From Gluconobacter wancherniae NBRC 103581 (GTDB lineage: Bacteria; Pseudomonadota; Alphaproteobacteria; Acetobacterales; Acetobacteraceae), in assembly GCF_007988885.1 (NCBI RefSeq), contig NZ_BJUZ01000005.1, positions 42,796 through 106,795 on the forward strand: a stretch of 64,000 nt of DNA. Reading direction: 5' to 3'. Positions within the stretch are counted from its first letter, which is position 1. Every line of letters starts with the position of its first letter. The position numbers and the translations under genes were made by a program. Of this stretch, positions 23,580 through 31,856 are shown one piece after another. The notes beneath the pieces are model-generated. The model saw nothing but the letters and a program-made list of their open reading frames with translations. It had not been told where the DNA came from and did not search any database.

Positions 23580-24511
23580 CCAGCAAACCAGCAGAATCGG
23601 ATCTCATCACCTCTATGAAGGGTAGTGAGGCTGCAAAGGCCGGTCACACTCTGGCAAGTAGCGAAACGACGCTGAAGCAGATGGAAACGCTCTCAACCCT
23701 GGCACTGGATCGCGATGGCGGTTTTCAGGAGCTTCGGGGTGGCGATCTTGGCGTTCGTATTGCGACGACCGAAGCAGAGCGCGATGCAGCTCAGGCACTG
23801 CGTTACAAGGTCTTCTTCGAGGAAATGGGCGCACGTCCGGACGAACGGACTTTCCGCACAAAGCGCGATGTGGACGAGTTTGATGAGGTTGCTGACCATC
23901 TGCTGGTCATTGATCACGCCATATCTTCCGGTGCCGAAGGCGTTGTTGGTACTTATCGTCTATTGCGTTCGGATGCCGCAGAAAAACTTGGGCGTTTTTA
24001 TACGTCGTCCGAGTATGATATTTCTACATTGACAGAATTTCCGGGGCGTCTGTTGGAAGTCGGACGTTCCTGTGTGGAACGCGGGCATCGTGGGCGTTCT
24101 GCGATGCAGCTTTTGTGGCGTGGCATTGCGTCTTACATCTTCCTTCACCGTATTGATGTGCTGTTTGGCTGTGCAAGCCTCGCGGGGACCAATCCGGATG
24201 CTCTGGCTGATGAACTGACCTATCTGCATCACAATCATCTCGCACCTCCGGCCCTCCGCATCCGTGCATTGCCAGACCGCTACGTCGAGATGCAGCGCAC
24301 GGACCCCCACGCTCTTGATTTCCGGGCCTGCGTCAACAAGCTGCCCCCGTTGATCAAAGGTTATCTTCGCCTAGGCGGTTATGTCGGTGATGGTGCTGTG
24401 GTGGATGAGCAGTTCAACACCACGGATGTTGCTGTTCTGGTTAAGAGTGAGCTTCTGGCTGACAAATACTATCGCCATTATGAGCGCCGACTGCGCGACG
24501 CGCTGGACTGA
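23576..24511 (+). CDS. olsB: L-ornithine N-acyltransferase (OlsB-like)
   Basis: 311 residues. OlsB N-acylates ornithine from 3-hydroxyacyl-ACP, the first step of ornithine-lipid synthesis. Diagnostic segments are LRYKVFFEEMGARPD, DVDEFDEVADHLLVID, VGTYRLLRSD, LLEVGRSCVERGHRGRSAMQ and the late GYLRLGGYVGDGAVVDEQFNT with a CVNKLPPLIKG segment before it. The N-terminal 50 residues (the SSETTLKQM stretch) are an extension. A 4-base overlap (ATGA) couples it to the fur gene, suggesting metal-linked control of membrane lipids. olsA is not next to it. Confidence 0.88.
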   Translation: MTSKPAESDLITSMKGSEAAKAGHTLASSETTLKQMETLSTLALDRDGGFQELRGGDLGVRIATTEAERDAAQALRYKVFFEEMGARPDERTFRTKRDVDEFDEVADHLLVIDHAISSGAEGVVGTYRLLRSDAAEKLGRFYTSSEYDISTLTEFPGRLLEVGRSCVERGHRGRSAMQLLWRGIASYIFLHRIDVLFGCASLAGTNPDALADELTYLHHNHLAPPALRIRALPDRYVEMQRTDPHALDFRACVNKLPPLIKGYLRLGGYVGDGAVVDEQFNTTDVAVLVKSELLADKYYRHYERRLRDALD

Positions 24512-24540
24512 CGCTGTCTCGACGGACGACCTCTTTTAGC

Positions 24541-24580
24541 AAGGCCGGGTAAGAACGTTCTGTCGTTTGAACCTGGCCTT
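24541..24580 (+). terminator. Terminator-like hairpin after olsB
   Basis: AAGGCCGGGT and ACCTGGCCTT form a 10-bp stem with one mismatch around a 20-base loop, followed by ATTTCTGTTT. It stands 30 bases after the olsB stop and 63 before lnt, so it can end the fur-olsB transcript or sit in the lnt leader. Confidence 0.5.
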
Positions 24581-24642
24581 ATTTCTGTTTGCCGCTTTTC
24601 AGTCAGGGCGGTTTCTTCTCAAATTCGGACGGTGCTTTTTCC

Positions 24643-26169
24643 ATGAACCCGACGCTTCCTGTCCGTGGCTGGCGCCTGGCCGCTCTGATGTTGCTTTCCG
24701 GCGCTTTTGCAGCGCTCTCGCTCCCTCCTGTGTGCGCGCTTTTCGTGCTGCCACTCGGATTGCTGGTGCTGTATCGCGCTGCAGAAGACGCCAGAAGCTG
24801 GAAGCAGGCTGCGCTTTGCGGTTTCCTTTTTGGAATGGGGTTTCATATTGCGGGTCTATATTGGCTGACGAATGCCATCCTGACCCGTGTGCATGAATTC
24901 TGGTGGGTGGTGCCGTTTGCATCTCCCGGTGTGTCCCTCATCATTGCGCCACTGGTGGCTGTGCCCGCAGTCCTGTGTCGACTGGTGCCCGCAGGGTGGC
25001 GCCGGGTGTTGATGTTCTCCGGAAGCTGGACTCTGGTGGATATGGGGCGAGTATTTCTGTTTTCCGGATTTCCGTGGAACCCGCTTGGAAGTGATCTGGA
25101 ATTTCCAGGTGTAGTTGGAGATGCCTTTATTCAGCCTGCCAGCCTGATTGGTGTCGATGGCATTACGCTGTTTGTCGTGCTGGGTGCTCTGACGGTCTTT
25201 CGCAGCCGCAGGGCAGCTTCGGCTGTTCTGATAGCGGCCATTTTGTGGGGTGGCTGGGGTTACTGGAGACTTGAAACAGTTCAACCGCTTGATGTTGTCA
25301 ATCCGCGCGCTGTTCTTGTTCAGGGGAATGTTTCTGAAGACGAAATCATCAGCCATCAGAGTGCAATCGAGAATTTCCGACGCTATCTCAGACTGACCTC
25401 TAAAGGTGTACAGCAGGCGCGCGACGATGGAAGCTCCCGCCCGGTTGTTGTGATCTGGCCTGAGTCTGGCTTTCCCGGTCTTCTGGATGAAGACGAGCTT
25501 GCACGGCAGATGATTGAGCAGGCAGCCAGTGGCGCACCCTCCCTGATCGGCTCAGACCGTGAAAAGGATGGCCACTGGTTCAATAGTCTGGAAGCAGTGG
25601 CGCCTGACGGGCATATCGAAGCGATCTACGACAAAAGTCGTCTTGTCCCGTTTGGTGAATATCAGCCCTGGATCTTGCCGTTCAATATTCTTCCGGGCGT
25701 TATTACGCCGGGTCCTGGTCTCAGGACGTGGACTTTGCCTGATATTGGCTCCCTGGGACCGATGGTCTGCTATGAAATCATTTTTTCAGGCTCGGTGACG
25801 GAGCGTCACAAGCGCCCTAACTGGCTTCTGACCATTTCGAATGATGCCTGGTACGGAAATAGTGCGGGCCCCCGTCAGCATCTTGCAACGGGACGGATGC
25901 GCGCCGTTGAAGAGGGGTTGCCTGTTGTTTTTGCAAATAATACCGGTATTTCAGCTGTTTATGATGGGCGCGGCCATGAAGTTAGTCGTCTTGGATGGGG
26001 ATTGGCCGATGCATTGGTCACCGATGTTCCGCCACCGTTAAAGGCAACACTATTTTCGCGTTGGGGGCGGGCGATCCCGGCATCATTGGCCATTCTGTTT
26101 ATGCTTTTGGCTTTTATCCCTCGTCGGGGGCAGAGAGCAGAGCGGGTTGTGTTTGTACCAAAAGGTTAA
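24643..26169 (+). CDS. lnt: Apolipoprotein N-acyltransferase
   Basis: 508 residues. Lnt adds the third acyl chain to the N-terminal Cys of lipoproteins. The N-terminal half has six or more membrane spans with the usual arrangement (LMLLSGAFAALSLPPVCALF, and so on). The periplasmic nitrilase-fold domain has the catalytic Glu in VVIWPESGFPGLL, Lys in YDKSRLVPFGEYQPW, and the nucleophile Cys in MVCYEIIFSG, followed by NDAWYGNSAGPRQHL. ATG at 24643 is used as the first in-frame start near the expected N-terminus; the TTG region upstream gives no signal. The SLT lipoprotein and the small lipoprotein at 27519 are plausible local substrates. Confidence 0.93.
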   Translation: MNPTLPVRGWRLAALMLLSGAFAALSLPPVCALFVLPLGLLVLYRAAEDARSWKQAALCGFLFGMGFHIAGLYWLTNAILTRVHEFWWVVPFASPGVSLIIAPLVAVPAVLCRLVPAGWRRVLMFSGSWTLVDMGRVFLFSGFPWNPLGSDLEFPGVVGDAFIQPASLIGVDGITLFVVLGALTVFRSRRAASAVLIAAILWGGWGYWRLETVQPLDVVNPRAVLVQGNVSEDEIISHQSAIENFRRYLRLTSKGVQQARDDGSSRPVVVIWPESGFPGLLDEDELARQMIEQAASGAPSLIGSDREKDGHWFNSLEAVAPDGHIEAIYDKSRLVPFGEYQPWILPFNILPGVITPGPGLRTWTLPDIGSLGPMVCYEIIFSGSVTERHKRPNWLLTISNDAWYGNSAGPRQHLATGRMRAVEEGLPVVFANNTGISAVYDGRGHEVSRLGWGLADALVTDVPPPLKATLFSRWGRAIPASLAILFMLLAFIPRRGQRAERVVFVPKG

Positions 26170-26230
26170 CATTGATAATATTAGGTTGTTTGGGTAACCT
26201 TCCAGAAGTTTTCTGGAGAGGAATTGCGGA

Positions 26231-26749
26231 ATGACAACGTCGACAGAAGGCGCGGCGGCCAAGAGTGTATCAGCCGCGGGTCCTGTCGACGCTCATGTGG
26301 GTGGCCGCATCCGTCTGCGTCGGACACTTCTGGGGATGTCTCAGGAAAAACTGGCAGATGCGCTTGGGCTCACATTCCAGCAGGTTCAGAAATATGAACG
26401 TGGCACCAATCGTGTGGGAGCAAGTCGCCTTTACGATCTTGCTCGGGTTTTGGATGTTCCCATAGGATTTTTCTTTGATGACATGCGGGAAGATACATCA
26501 GCGGCGTCTGCCCCTGTTTTCCCAGTGTCGACTGGTTTCGCGGAGACGCAGTCTGCATTCGGGGGGCCGCCACCCAAGGCTGTAGCATCACCCAAACTCT
26601 TCGATCTCCCGCCAGATGAAGCGTCTCTCTTTACCAAACGGGAGACTGTTGATCTTGTGCGCTCATATTACCGCATCCCGGATTCGTCCATGCGAAAGCG
26701 GATGCTTGATCTGATACGCAGCATGTCTTCCACATCAGAAACGCTCTGA
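26231..26749 (+). CDS. XRE family transcriptional regulator
   Basis: 172 residues. A cI/SinR-type helix-turn-helix spans about 27-82: GGRIRLRRTLLGMSQEKLAD and GLTFQQVQKYERGTNRVGAS, ending LARVLDVPIGFFF. After it comes a flexible Ala/Pro/Ser-rich segment and a C-terminal helical region (FTKRETVDLVRSYYRIPD then MRKRMLDLIRSMSS). This matches the alphaproteobacterial XRE regulators that follow lnt in rhizobia and relatives, where metK comes next; here metK is absent. It is convergent with the phosphatase gene with no gap. Confidence 0.9.
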   Translation: MTTSTEGAAAKSVSAAGPVDAHVGGRIRLRRTLLGMSQEKLADALGLTFQQVQKYERGTNRVGASRLYDLARVLDVPIGFFFDDMREDTSAASAPVFPVSTGFAETQSAFGGPPPKAVASPKLFDLPPDEASLFTKRETVDLVRSYYRIPDSSMRKRMLDLIRSMSSTSETL

Positions 26750-27412
26750 TTACTCGCGTTTGAGAACGTTGTCGTTCAGGAAAGACGCAAGTTTGCCGGC
26801 TTTGAAATCTGCACGCAGGCGGTCTTCGTCATATTCATTTCTGACCCAGTCGAGAAATGGAATGCGTCCTTCTGCTTCATCCCGGTAACGCAGGAAGAAC
26901 GCATCCAGAATTCCGGTACGGGAGCGGTTGAAGTGACCAAATTTCCAGTGGAGTTGTCTGAGGGCCTGCGTTGCAGTTCCTCCCTCAAACATCACGACCA
27001 GGCCTGACGCCAGACCTGCGCGGTCTGCGCCGGATTTGCAGTGCATCAGCATGGGAAATTGCAGGGTTTGATACATGCCATAAAAGCGCAGGATACGATC
27101 GCGATGTGGTGCACCGCGGCTTTCGAATGCCATGTCGAGATGGTCAAGCCCGAGGGTTTCGCTCGCGCTGCGTGAGAGCGCGTCGGAGCCGCACTGGCGA
27201 TGCCCGCGCAGATTCACAAGTGTCTTCAGGCCAAGGCTGGATTTAAGGCGCTTCAGCCGGGCAGGGGTTGGATGATTGCAGCGCCATACCTTGCTCGGAA
27301 TGACGGGAGTGACGTTTGTCCAGACGAGGCGGAAGATTGCGTGGTCTACGAAGAGGCTGTCCCACCAGGCACGGCGGCGAGCGGCGGAGGAAGTAATCCG
27401 GCCTTCAAACAT
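26750..27412 (-). CDS. Dual-specificity/tyrosine phosphatase-like protein
   Basis: 220 residues with a CX5R phosphatase loop, HCKSGADRAGLASGL, preceded by FPMLM and the LVNLRGH segment that matches the DSP fold. The general-acid position is not obvious. There is an N-terminal extension of about 40 residues (RRRAWWDSLFVDHA) and a long C-terminal helical region. The family includes bacterial tyrosine phosphatases and lipid phosphatases such as PtpB-like enzymes. The active-site residues are kept. It is convergent with the XRE gene, whose TGA at 26749 abuts this stop. Confidence 0.82.
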   Translation of the reverse strand: MFEGRITSSAARRRAWWDSLFVDHAIFRLVWTNVTPVIPSKVWRCNHPTPARLKRLKSSLGLKTLVNLRGHRQCGSDALSRSASETLGLDHLDMAFESRGAPHRDRILRFYGMYQTLQFPMLMHCKSGADRAGLASGLVVMFEGGTATQALRQLHWKFGHFNRSRTGILDAFFLRYRDEAEGRIPFLDWVRNEYDEDRLRADFKAGKLASFLNDNVLKRE

Positions 27413-27518
27413 GATCTGGTGTCCTGAAAGGATTAGCCCATGCGGGCGTGAACATGGGCGCTGTGTCCCATTCCGGGCAGGGATGCGTCAACCGCGTAAA
27501 AGTGCTATCACTGCGCAC

Positions 27519-27854
27519 ATGAGACGTATGTCGTTCATTCTTCTTGCCCTGCCTCTTGCCCTTACAGCCTGTGGCGCCTCGTCGCTGTTTGATGGGCCGC
27601 CTGCTGATATGTCCGAGCTTCCGCCTCCTGGCGCGGGTTCTGATGGTGGGCGACACCATCGCCATCATGATGGCAATACTGGCTATGCAGATGATGCACC
27701 CATTCCATCTTCGCGGTCCGCAGAAATGCCTGAGAGTAATGGTCGCAGTGCCGCTCCGGGAACGGTTTCAATCGGTTCTGGTAATGGAATGGATCTTACT
27801 CCGCGTGCTTCAACGCCGGATACGGAAGTCTCTTATGGATCAAATACGCACTGA
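27519..27854 (+). CDS. Small lipoprotein of unknown function
   Basis: 111 residues with a classical lipoprotein signal (MSFILLALPLALTAC, lipobox LTAC). The mature part is low-complexity: Pro/Gly/Ser/Asp rich with a His cluster (GGRHHRHHDGN) and no recognised domain. The His-rich run could bind metal. It is probably anchored in the outer membrane. ATG at 27519 and 27528 are both possible. It lies between a phosphatase and a chemoreceptor. Confidence 0.65.
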   Translation: MRRMSFILLALPLALTACGASSLFDGPPADMSELPPPGAGSDGGRHHRHHDGNTGYADDAPIPSSRSAEMPESNGRSAAPGTVSIGSGNGMDLTPRASTPDTEVSYGSNTH

Positions 27855-27983
27855 TCCAGTATTGTGATTCTAATGCTCTAGTTCTCTTGTTTCGGAGAAT
27901 GTCTTCATAATTGCGTAACGCTTGAAATGTTATTGCAAGTTGAACCTCCTTGTCTGAGGTGTCGCACGTTATGGAGACAGCGG

Positions 27984-29558
27984 ATGACAGAGACGTCGAT
28001 TCCACCCGAACTTGCCGAACGTCTGGCATTCCTGGAGATCGGCAGCCGTGAGCGGCGCCAGCTCGGACAGCTCCAGCAGAAGGTTCGGGGGTCTCTAGGC
28101 GCCGTTCTCGACAGCTTTTACGAGAAACTTGGCCGCAGGCCAGAACTGACAAAATTCTTTTCCTCACCCACGCAGCAGCAGACGGCGCGCCGACGCCAGG
28201 AAGAGCACTGGGCCCAGCTTCTCGGCGGTGAACTGGGTGCTGACTATCTGAACAGTACCCGACGGATCGGGGATGCTCATGCCCGGATTGGTCTGGAGCC
28301 GCAGTGGTATATTGCGGGTTATGCGCTTCTGGTTGAGCGGCTCTGTGCGGATCTTGTGCGGCAGACGGTGAGTGAGCAGTCGGCACGCAGGGGTTTCTGG
28401 GGGCGCTCGCGTTCTCCCGCTCCTGATGGCGATCTTCTGGCTTCTCAGGTCAGCCTGATTATCAAGACAGCTTTTCTGGATATGGATCTCAGTCTTAAGG
28501 CGTACATGCAGAATGTGGATGTGGCCGAGCAGATCAGGGTTGAGCAGGAGCGGATTTCCAGCCTTGGTGTCCTGACGGAATCGCTGGCCGACGCGCTTGA
28601 GCAGATGGCGGAAGGAGATCTGGTTCAGGAAATCGATAGTGCGGAAGCAGATCGCTCTAATCGTATGAGCAATGCGTTTCGCAAAGCATGTGCGGGGCTG
28701 GGTAGCATCATCCTTGCTGTGCGGGACACGAGTGGCAAGGTGGAAAGCCGGGCGCGAAGCATCAGTGATTCGAGCGAAGATGCTGCAACGCGGATCGGAG
28801 AGCAGGTCGAAGGTCTTCAGATGGTGGCTCGCACGATCGGTGAGCTTACCGAATCCGTGAAATCAGTCGCTACAGAGGCCAGCAAAGCGGATGACACGGT
28901 ATCGCGCTGCTGCGGAGAGACCGTGCAGGGGGGCGAGGTTGTTGCCCGGACAATTAACGCGATGGGCAAGATTTCCTCATCTTCCAATCAGATCAGCCAG
29001 ATCATCGGAGTGATTGACGATATTGCGCTCCAGACAAATCTGCTTGCACTCAATGCTGGCGTCGAGGCCGCGCGGGCGGGGGATGCGGGGCTGGGCTTCG
29101 GGGTTGTGGCGCAGGAGATTCGGGCGCTTGCACGTCGCTCTGCGACGGCTGCAAAGGAAATCAAATCTCTGATCGGGGAAAGCCTGGAGGATGTTGAGCG
29201 CGGTGTGCGTCTTGTCGATGAAACAGGTGGCGCGCTTCGGAGTATTCAGAGCTCGGTTGAGCAACTGGGTGAAGCGGTAGGCCAGATTGCTTCGGGGGCG
29301 CAGGCTCAGGCGCAGCGGATCATGGAAATCAACACCAGTACGACCCAGTTGGAAGCCGCGACCAGAGCCAACTCCATCCGCGTCCAGGAAGCCACGGATT
29401 CAAGTCGTGCCCTGGCAGTTGACGCTACCGACCTGATGAAGCTGGTCATGAACTTCAAGGTTCGTGAACGAGTGTCACAGGAAGAGAAATATGTGCCCCG
29501 GGAGCTTAAGACGCGCGGGGCTTTTGGGGACCAGAAGAAATCAGGGCAGCTCGTTTAG
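27984..29558 (+). CDS. Globin-coupled methyl-accepting chemotaxis protein (aerotaxis sensor)
   Basis: 524 residues with no membrane spans. The N-terminal protoglobin domain (about 1-165) has [20 protein letters not shown] and the proximal His in [20 protein letters not shown], as in HemAT-type oxygen sensors. A coiled linker leads to the MCP signalling domain with the hairpin tip [20 protein letters not shown] and [20 protein letters not shown]. It should bind heme and signal O2 to CheA. ATG at 27984 has GGAG eight bases upstream. No chemotaxis operon lies nearby. The 3' end overlaps the Trm112 gene by 18 bases, tail to tail. Confidence 0.92.
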   Translation: MTETSIPPELAERLAFLEIGSRERRQLGQLQQKVRGSLGAVLDSFYEKLGRRPELTKFFSSPTQQQTARRRQEEHWAQLLGGELGADYLNSTRRIGDAHARIGLEPQWYIAGYALLVERLCADLVRQTVSEQSARRGFWGRSRSPAPDGDLLASQVSLIIKTAFLDMDLSLKAYMQNVDVAEQIRVEQERISSLGVLTESLADALEQMAEGDLVQEIDSAEADRSNRMSNAFRKACAGLGSIILAVRDTSGKVESRARSISDSSEDAATRIGEQVEGLQMVARTIGELTESVKSVATEASKADDTVSRCCGETVQGGEVVARTINAMGKISSSSNQISQIIGVIDDIALQTNLLALNAGVEAARAGDAGLGFGVVAQEIRALARRSATAAKEIKSLIGESLEDVERGVRLVDETGGALRSIQSSVEQLGEAVGQIASGAQAQAQRIMEINTSTTQLEAATRANSIRVQEATDSSRALAVDATDLMKLVMNFKVRERVSQEEKYVPRELKTRGAFGDQKKSGQLV

Positions 29559-29732
29559 GGCGCGAGCTTCTTCCGGGAGCATGACTGGAATACCATCGCG
29601 AACAGGGAAAGCCAGGCGGGCACGCGGGCTGATCAGTTCCTGGGCCTCCCGGTCATAAGTCAGGGGCCCTTTGGTGACGGGGCACACGAGCAGGGACAGA
29701 AGGCGCGGATCGAGTTCAGATGTCATGTTCAT
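29541..29732 (-). CDS. Trm112 family protein
   Basis: 63 residues in an ATG frame at 29732 (alternative ATG at 29726). It has the short zinc-ribbon-like fold of YcaR/Trm112 proteins: [20 protein letters not shown], then [18 protein letters not shown], with only one Cys kept. Trm112 proteins activate methyltransferases acting on tRNA, rRNA and release factors in other organisms. The start overlaps the LON-domain gene stop by 4 bases (ATGA). The operon cnoX-like, LON-domain, Trm112 is common in alphaproteobacteria. Confidence 0.85.
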   Translation of the reverse strand: MNMTSELDPRLLSLLVCPVTKGPLTYDREAQELISPRARLAFPVRDGIPVMLPEEARALNELP

Positions 29733-30424
29733 TCCATGCCGCGAGCAAGAAGATCGAGCAAGACCTCTGCGCGGTCGTTTAGGGTTTCGGCTTCCAGAAG
29801 GGCCTGCTTTTCGTTTGGTGAAAACGGTACGAGCATCGGCAGGACGAGTAACAGAGTGTCGTCGTCCATCTCTTCTATTGTGGGCCAGTTGGTACGGAGG
29901 CGGCGGGCTGCGAAATAGCGCCTGAGAGCCTCCATAAGCTCGCCACGGTTGAGTGGGGAGGGCTCCGATTCCACGAGGTCGGCGGAGAATGATGAGGCAT
30001 CTACAATGCCCTGCCTCCACCCTCGATCAGTCCCACTTTCTCTCAGAAGACGGAAACGGCAGACACCGAAGAGGGTGATGGAGAAAGTGCCGTCGCTACG
30101 TTCCGTGAAGGATGTAATGCGCCCGATGGTTCCGATCGTATGCAGATCAGGCTCATCAAGATCATCCATATCCTCTGCAAGGCTGTCCGGCTGGATTATG
30201 CCGATCAGCCGTCGGTCTGCGAGAGCGTCTTCAAGCAACGCAATATAGCGTGGCTCAAAGACGTTCAGCGGCAACCGGCCACCGGGCAGCAGGAGCGCAC
30301 CCGGCAAGGGAAAGAGCCCGAGGCGAGGCGGAATGTCAGCAAGGGTGATGTCTGACAAAGAGGGAACGCGGCGTGGAATTTCATCCTCGCCCTCTGAAAA
30401 TCCTTGTTCGAAAAAGGAAGCCAT
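29729..30424 (-). CDS. LON substrate-binding domain protein
   Basis: 231 residues with the Lon N-terminal domain only: [40 protein letters not shown] and the [18 protein letters not shown] region, then a helical C-terminal half. There is no ATPase or protease domain. Free-standing LON-domain proteins are common in alphaproteobacteria next to Trm112 and thioredoxin/TPR genes, and their function is unknown. It starts 4 bases downstream of the cnoX-like gene stop. Confidence 0.88.
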   Translation of the reverse strand: MASFFEQGFSEGEDEIPRRVPSLSDITLADIPPRLGLFPLPGALLLPGGRLPLNVFEPRYIALLEDALADRRLIGIIQPDSLAEDMDDLDEPDLHTIGTIGRITSFTERSDGTFSITLFGVCRFRLLRESGTDRGWRQGIVDASSFSADLVESEPSPLNRGELMEALRRYFAARRLRTNWPTIEEMDDDTLLLVLPMLVPFSPNEKQALLEAETLNDRAEVLLDLLARGME

Positions 30425-30428
30425 GCGC

Positions 30429-31388
30429 TCAGGAAAACAGAAGAGAAGACAGCTTGCGGCGGGCTGTCAGGGTGATGGGATCGGTATGCCCCCACGCTTC
30501 AAAGAAGCGGAGGAGTTCTGTTTTTGCCGCGCCATCTTCCCACTCGCGGTCCTTTTTGAGGATTTCGAGCAGGATTTCCGCCGCTTCCGCACGGAAGCCT
30601 GCACCGTTCAGGGCCGCGGCCAGCTTCATTTTCAGTCCGAGATCGTCGGGGTTGGCGTTGCCTGCTGAGCGTAAGCCATCAAGTTCGGAAGCTGCAGCTT
30701 GGCTCTCGCGATGAAGTTCCAGCGCTGCCTTGGCGCCTGTAATTTCTGGGTGTGTGAGGAGCTTTTCAGGAACCTGCGACAGGGCTTCTTCTGCTGATTC
30801 TGTTTCATTCAATGAGATCAGCGACCGGATCATGCCGCTCCAGGCTTCGGGATTTTCTGCTTCGGTATCCAGAACCTGAGCGAAAAGCCCCACGGCCTGC
30901 TCAGCCTGTCCTTCTGCAAGAGCATGTTTTCCAGCAGCCAGGATTTCGGTTGCCGGCATGGCGCCACCTGCGAGTTTGAGAAGGGATTCTACAAACCGGC
31001 GGATTTCGCTCTCGGGCTGGGCGCCCTGAAACAGGTCAAGCACCTGTCCCTTCCAGAACGCGACAACAACGGGAATCGATTGCAGTGGAAGGCCAAGCTG
31101 TCCAAGTTGTGCGGCGAGCGATTGATTGGCTTCGACGTCCACTTTTACAAGTTTGACGCGGCCGCCTGCTGCCTGAACAACTTTTTCGATGACGGGCCCG
31201 AGCTGGCGGCACGGGGCACACCATGGCGCCCAGAAATCGACCAGAACAGGAATGCTCTGACTTGCTTCAATAACTTCAGCCATGAAGTTCCGCTCGTCGG
31301 CATCTACGATCTGTACCCCTTTCCCTGCTGCTGACGGGGAGGATTTCGGGGACTGGCCGATAAGATGTTCGCTGAAACTGCTGCTCAT
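30429..31388 (-). CDS. cnoX: Thioredoxin-TPR chaperone-like protein (CnoX/YbbN family)
   Basis: 319 residues. An N-terminal thioredoxin domain (about 25-130) has the active site WAPWCAPCRQLGPVIEKV, here a full CxxC (CAPC), whereas E. coli CnoX has SxxC, so a redox activity is plausible. The C-terminal half consists of TPR-like helical repeats (ALAEGQAEQAVGLFAQVLDT, NPEAWSGMIRSLISLNETES and the final GFRAEAAEILLEILKKDREW). CnoX holds oxidised clients and passes them to GroEL and DnaK. It leads the operon with the LON-domain and Trm112 genes. Confidence 0.9.
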   Translation of the reverse strand: MSSSFSEHLIGQSPKSSPSAAGKGVQIVDADERNFMAEVIEASQSIPVLVDFWAPWCAPCRQLGPVIEKVVQAAGGRVKLVKVDVEANQSLAAQLGQLGLPLQSIPVVVAFWKGQVLDLFQGAQPESEIRRFVESLLKLAGGAMPATEILAAGKHALAEGQAEQAVGLFAQVLDTEAENPEAWSGMIRSLISLNETESAEEALSQVPEKLLTHPEITGAKAALELHRESQAAASELDGLRSAGNANPDDLGLKMKLAAALNGAGFRAEAAEILLEILKKDREWEDGAAKTELLRFFEAWGHTDPITLTARRKLSSLLFS

Positions 31389-31603
31389 GAAGTAAAAATC
31401 CGTTTTGTGCCGTGGGCTAATCTTCCTGAAAGATCGGCTTCGTGGCTTCTCAACGCAAGGGGAGGCTGAACCAGACGCTGTAGTTCCTCATAAAAATGGC
31501 AGTTTTCCTGATATTGAAGAAAAAATTTCGGAAAAAATGCAAAAAAGCGCCGTGATGGGGTTGCGCTGATAAGCTGATTCAGCGATAAGCCGCTCCACGG
31601 AGT

Positions 31604-31678
31604 GCGGGCGTAGCTCAGGGGTAGAGCACAACCTTGCCAAGGTTGGGGTCGTGGGTTCGAATCCCATCGCCCGCTCCA
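31604..31678 (+). tRNA. tRNA-Gly (GCC)
   Basis: A complete cloverleaf: acceptor stem GCGGGCG / CGCCCGC, D arm AGCTCAGGGGTAGAGCAC, anticodon loop with GCC in ACCTTGCCAAGGT, T arm GTGGGTTCGAATCCCAT. CCA is encoded at the 3' end. Confidence 0.95.
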
Positions 31679-31701
31679 GACTTTCTAAGAAAGTCTTCTC
31701 G

Positions 31702-31728
31702 AAAAAACGGTCCTTCGGGGCCGTTTTT
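31702..31728 (+). terminator. Terminator after tRNA-Gly
   Basis: CGGTCC-TTCG-GGGCCG hairpin flanked by A-run and T-run (AAAAAACGG...CCGTTTTTC), 24 bases past the tRNA. It is a classical intrinsic terminator and works in both directions. Confidence 0.8.
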
Positions 31729-31856
31729 CGCGTTTGGGGCCACGAAGTCCTACTCATTTACATTTTCGAACGATCCGACACAAAGCTTCTATTGGATTGA
31801 TGGATCATTAAGGACGACGGTAACGGCAGTTTCTGCGGTTCCCCCGGAAGGCCAAA

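Noticed and set aside
26750..26752. Possible fusion or frameshift between the XRE gene and the phosphatase
   Set aside because: The two genes are on opposite strands with adjoining stop codons; simple convergent arrangement.
31389..31603. Possible small RNA or riboswitch between the cnoX-like gene and tRNA-Gly
   Set aside because: No conserved stem pattern or terminator other than the tRNA-linked one could be recognised.
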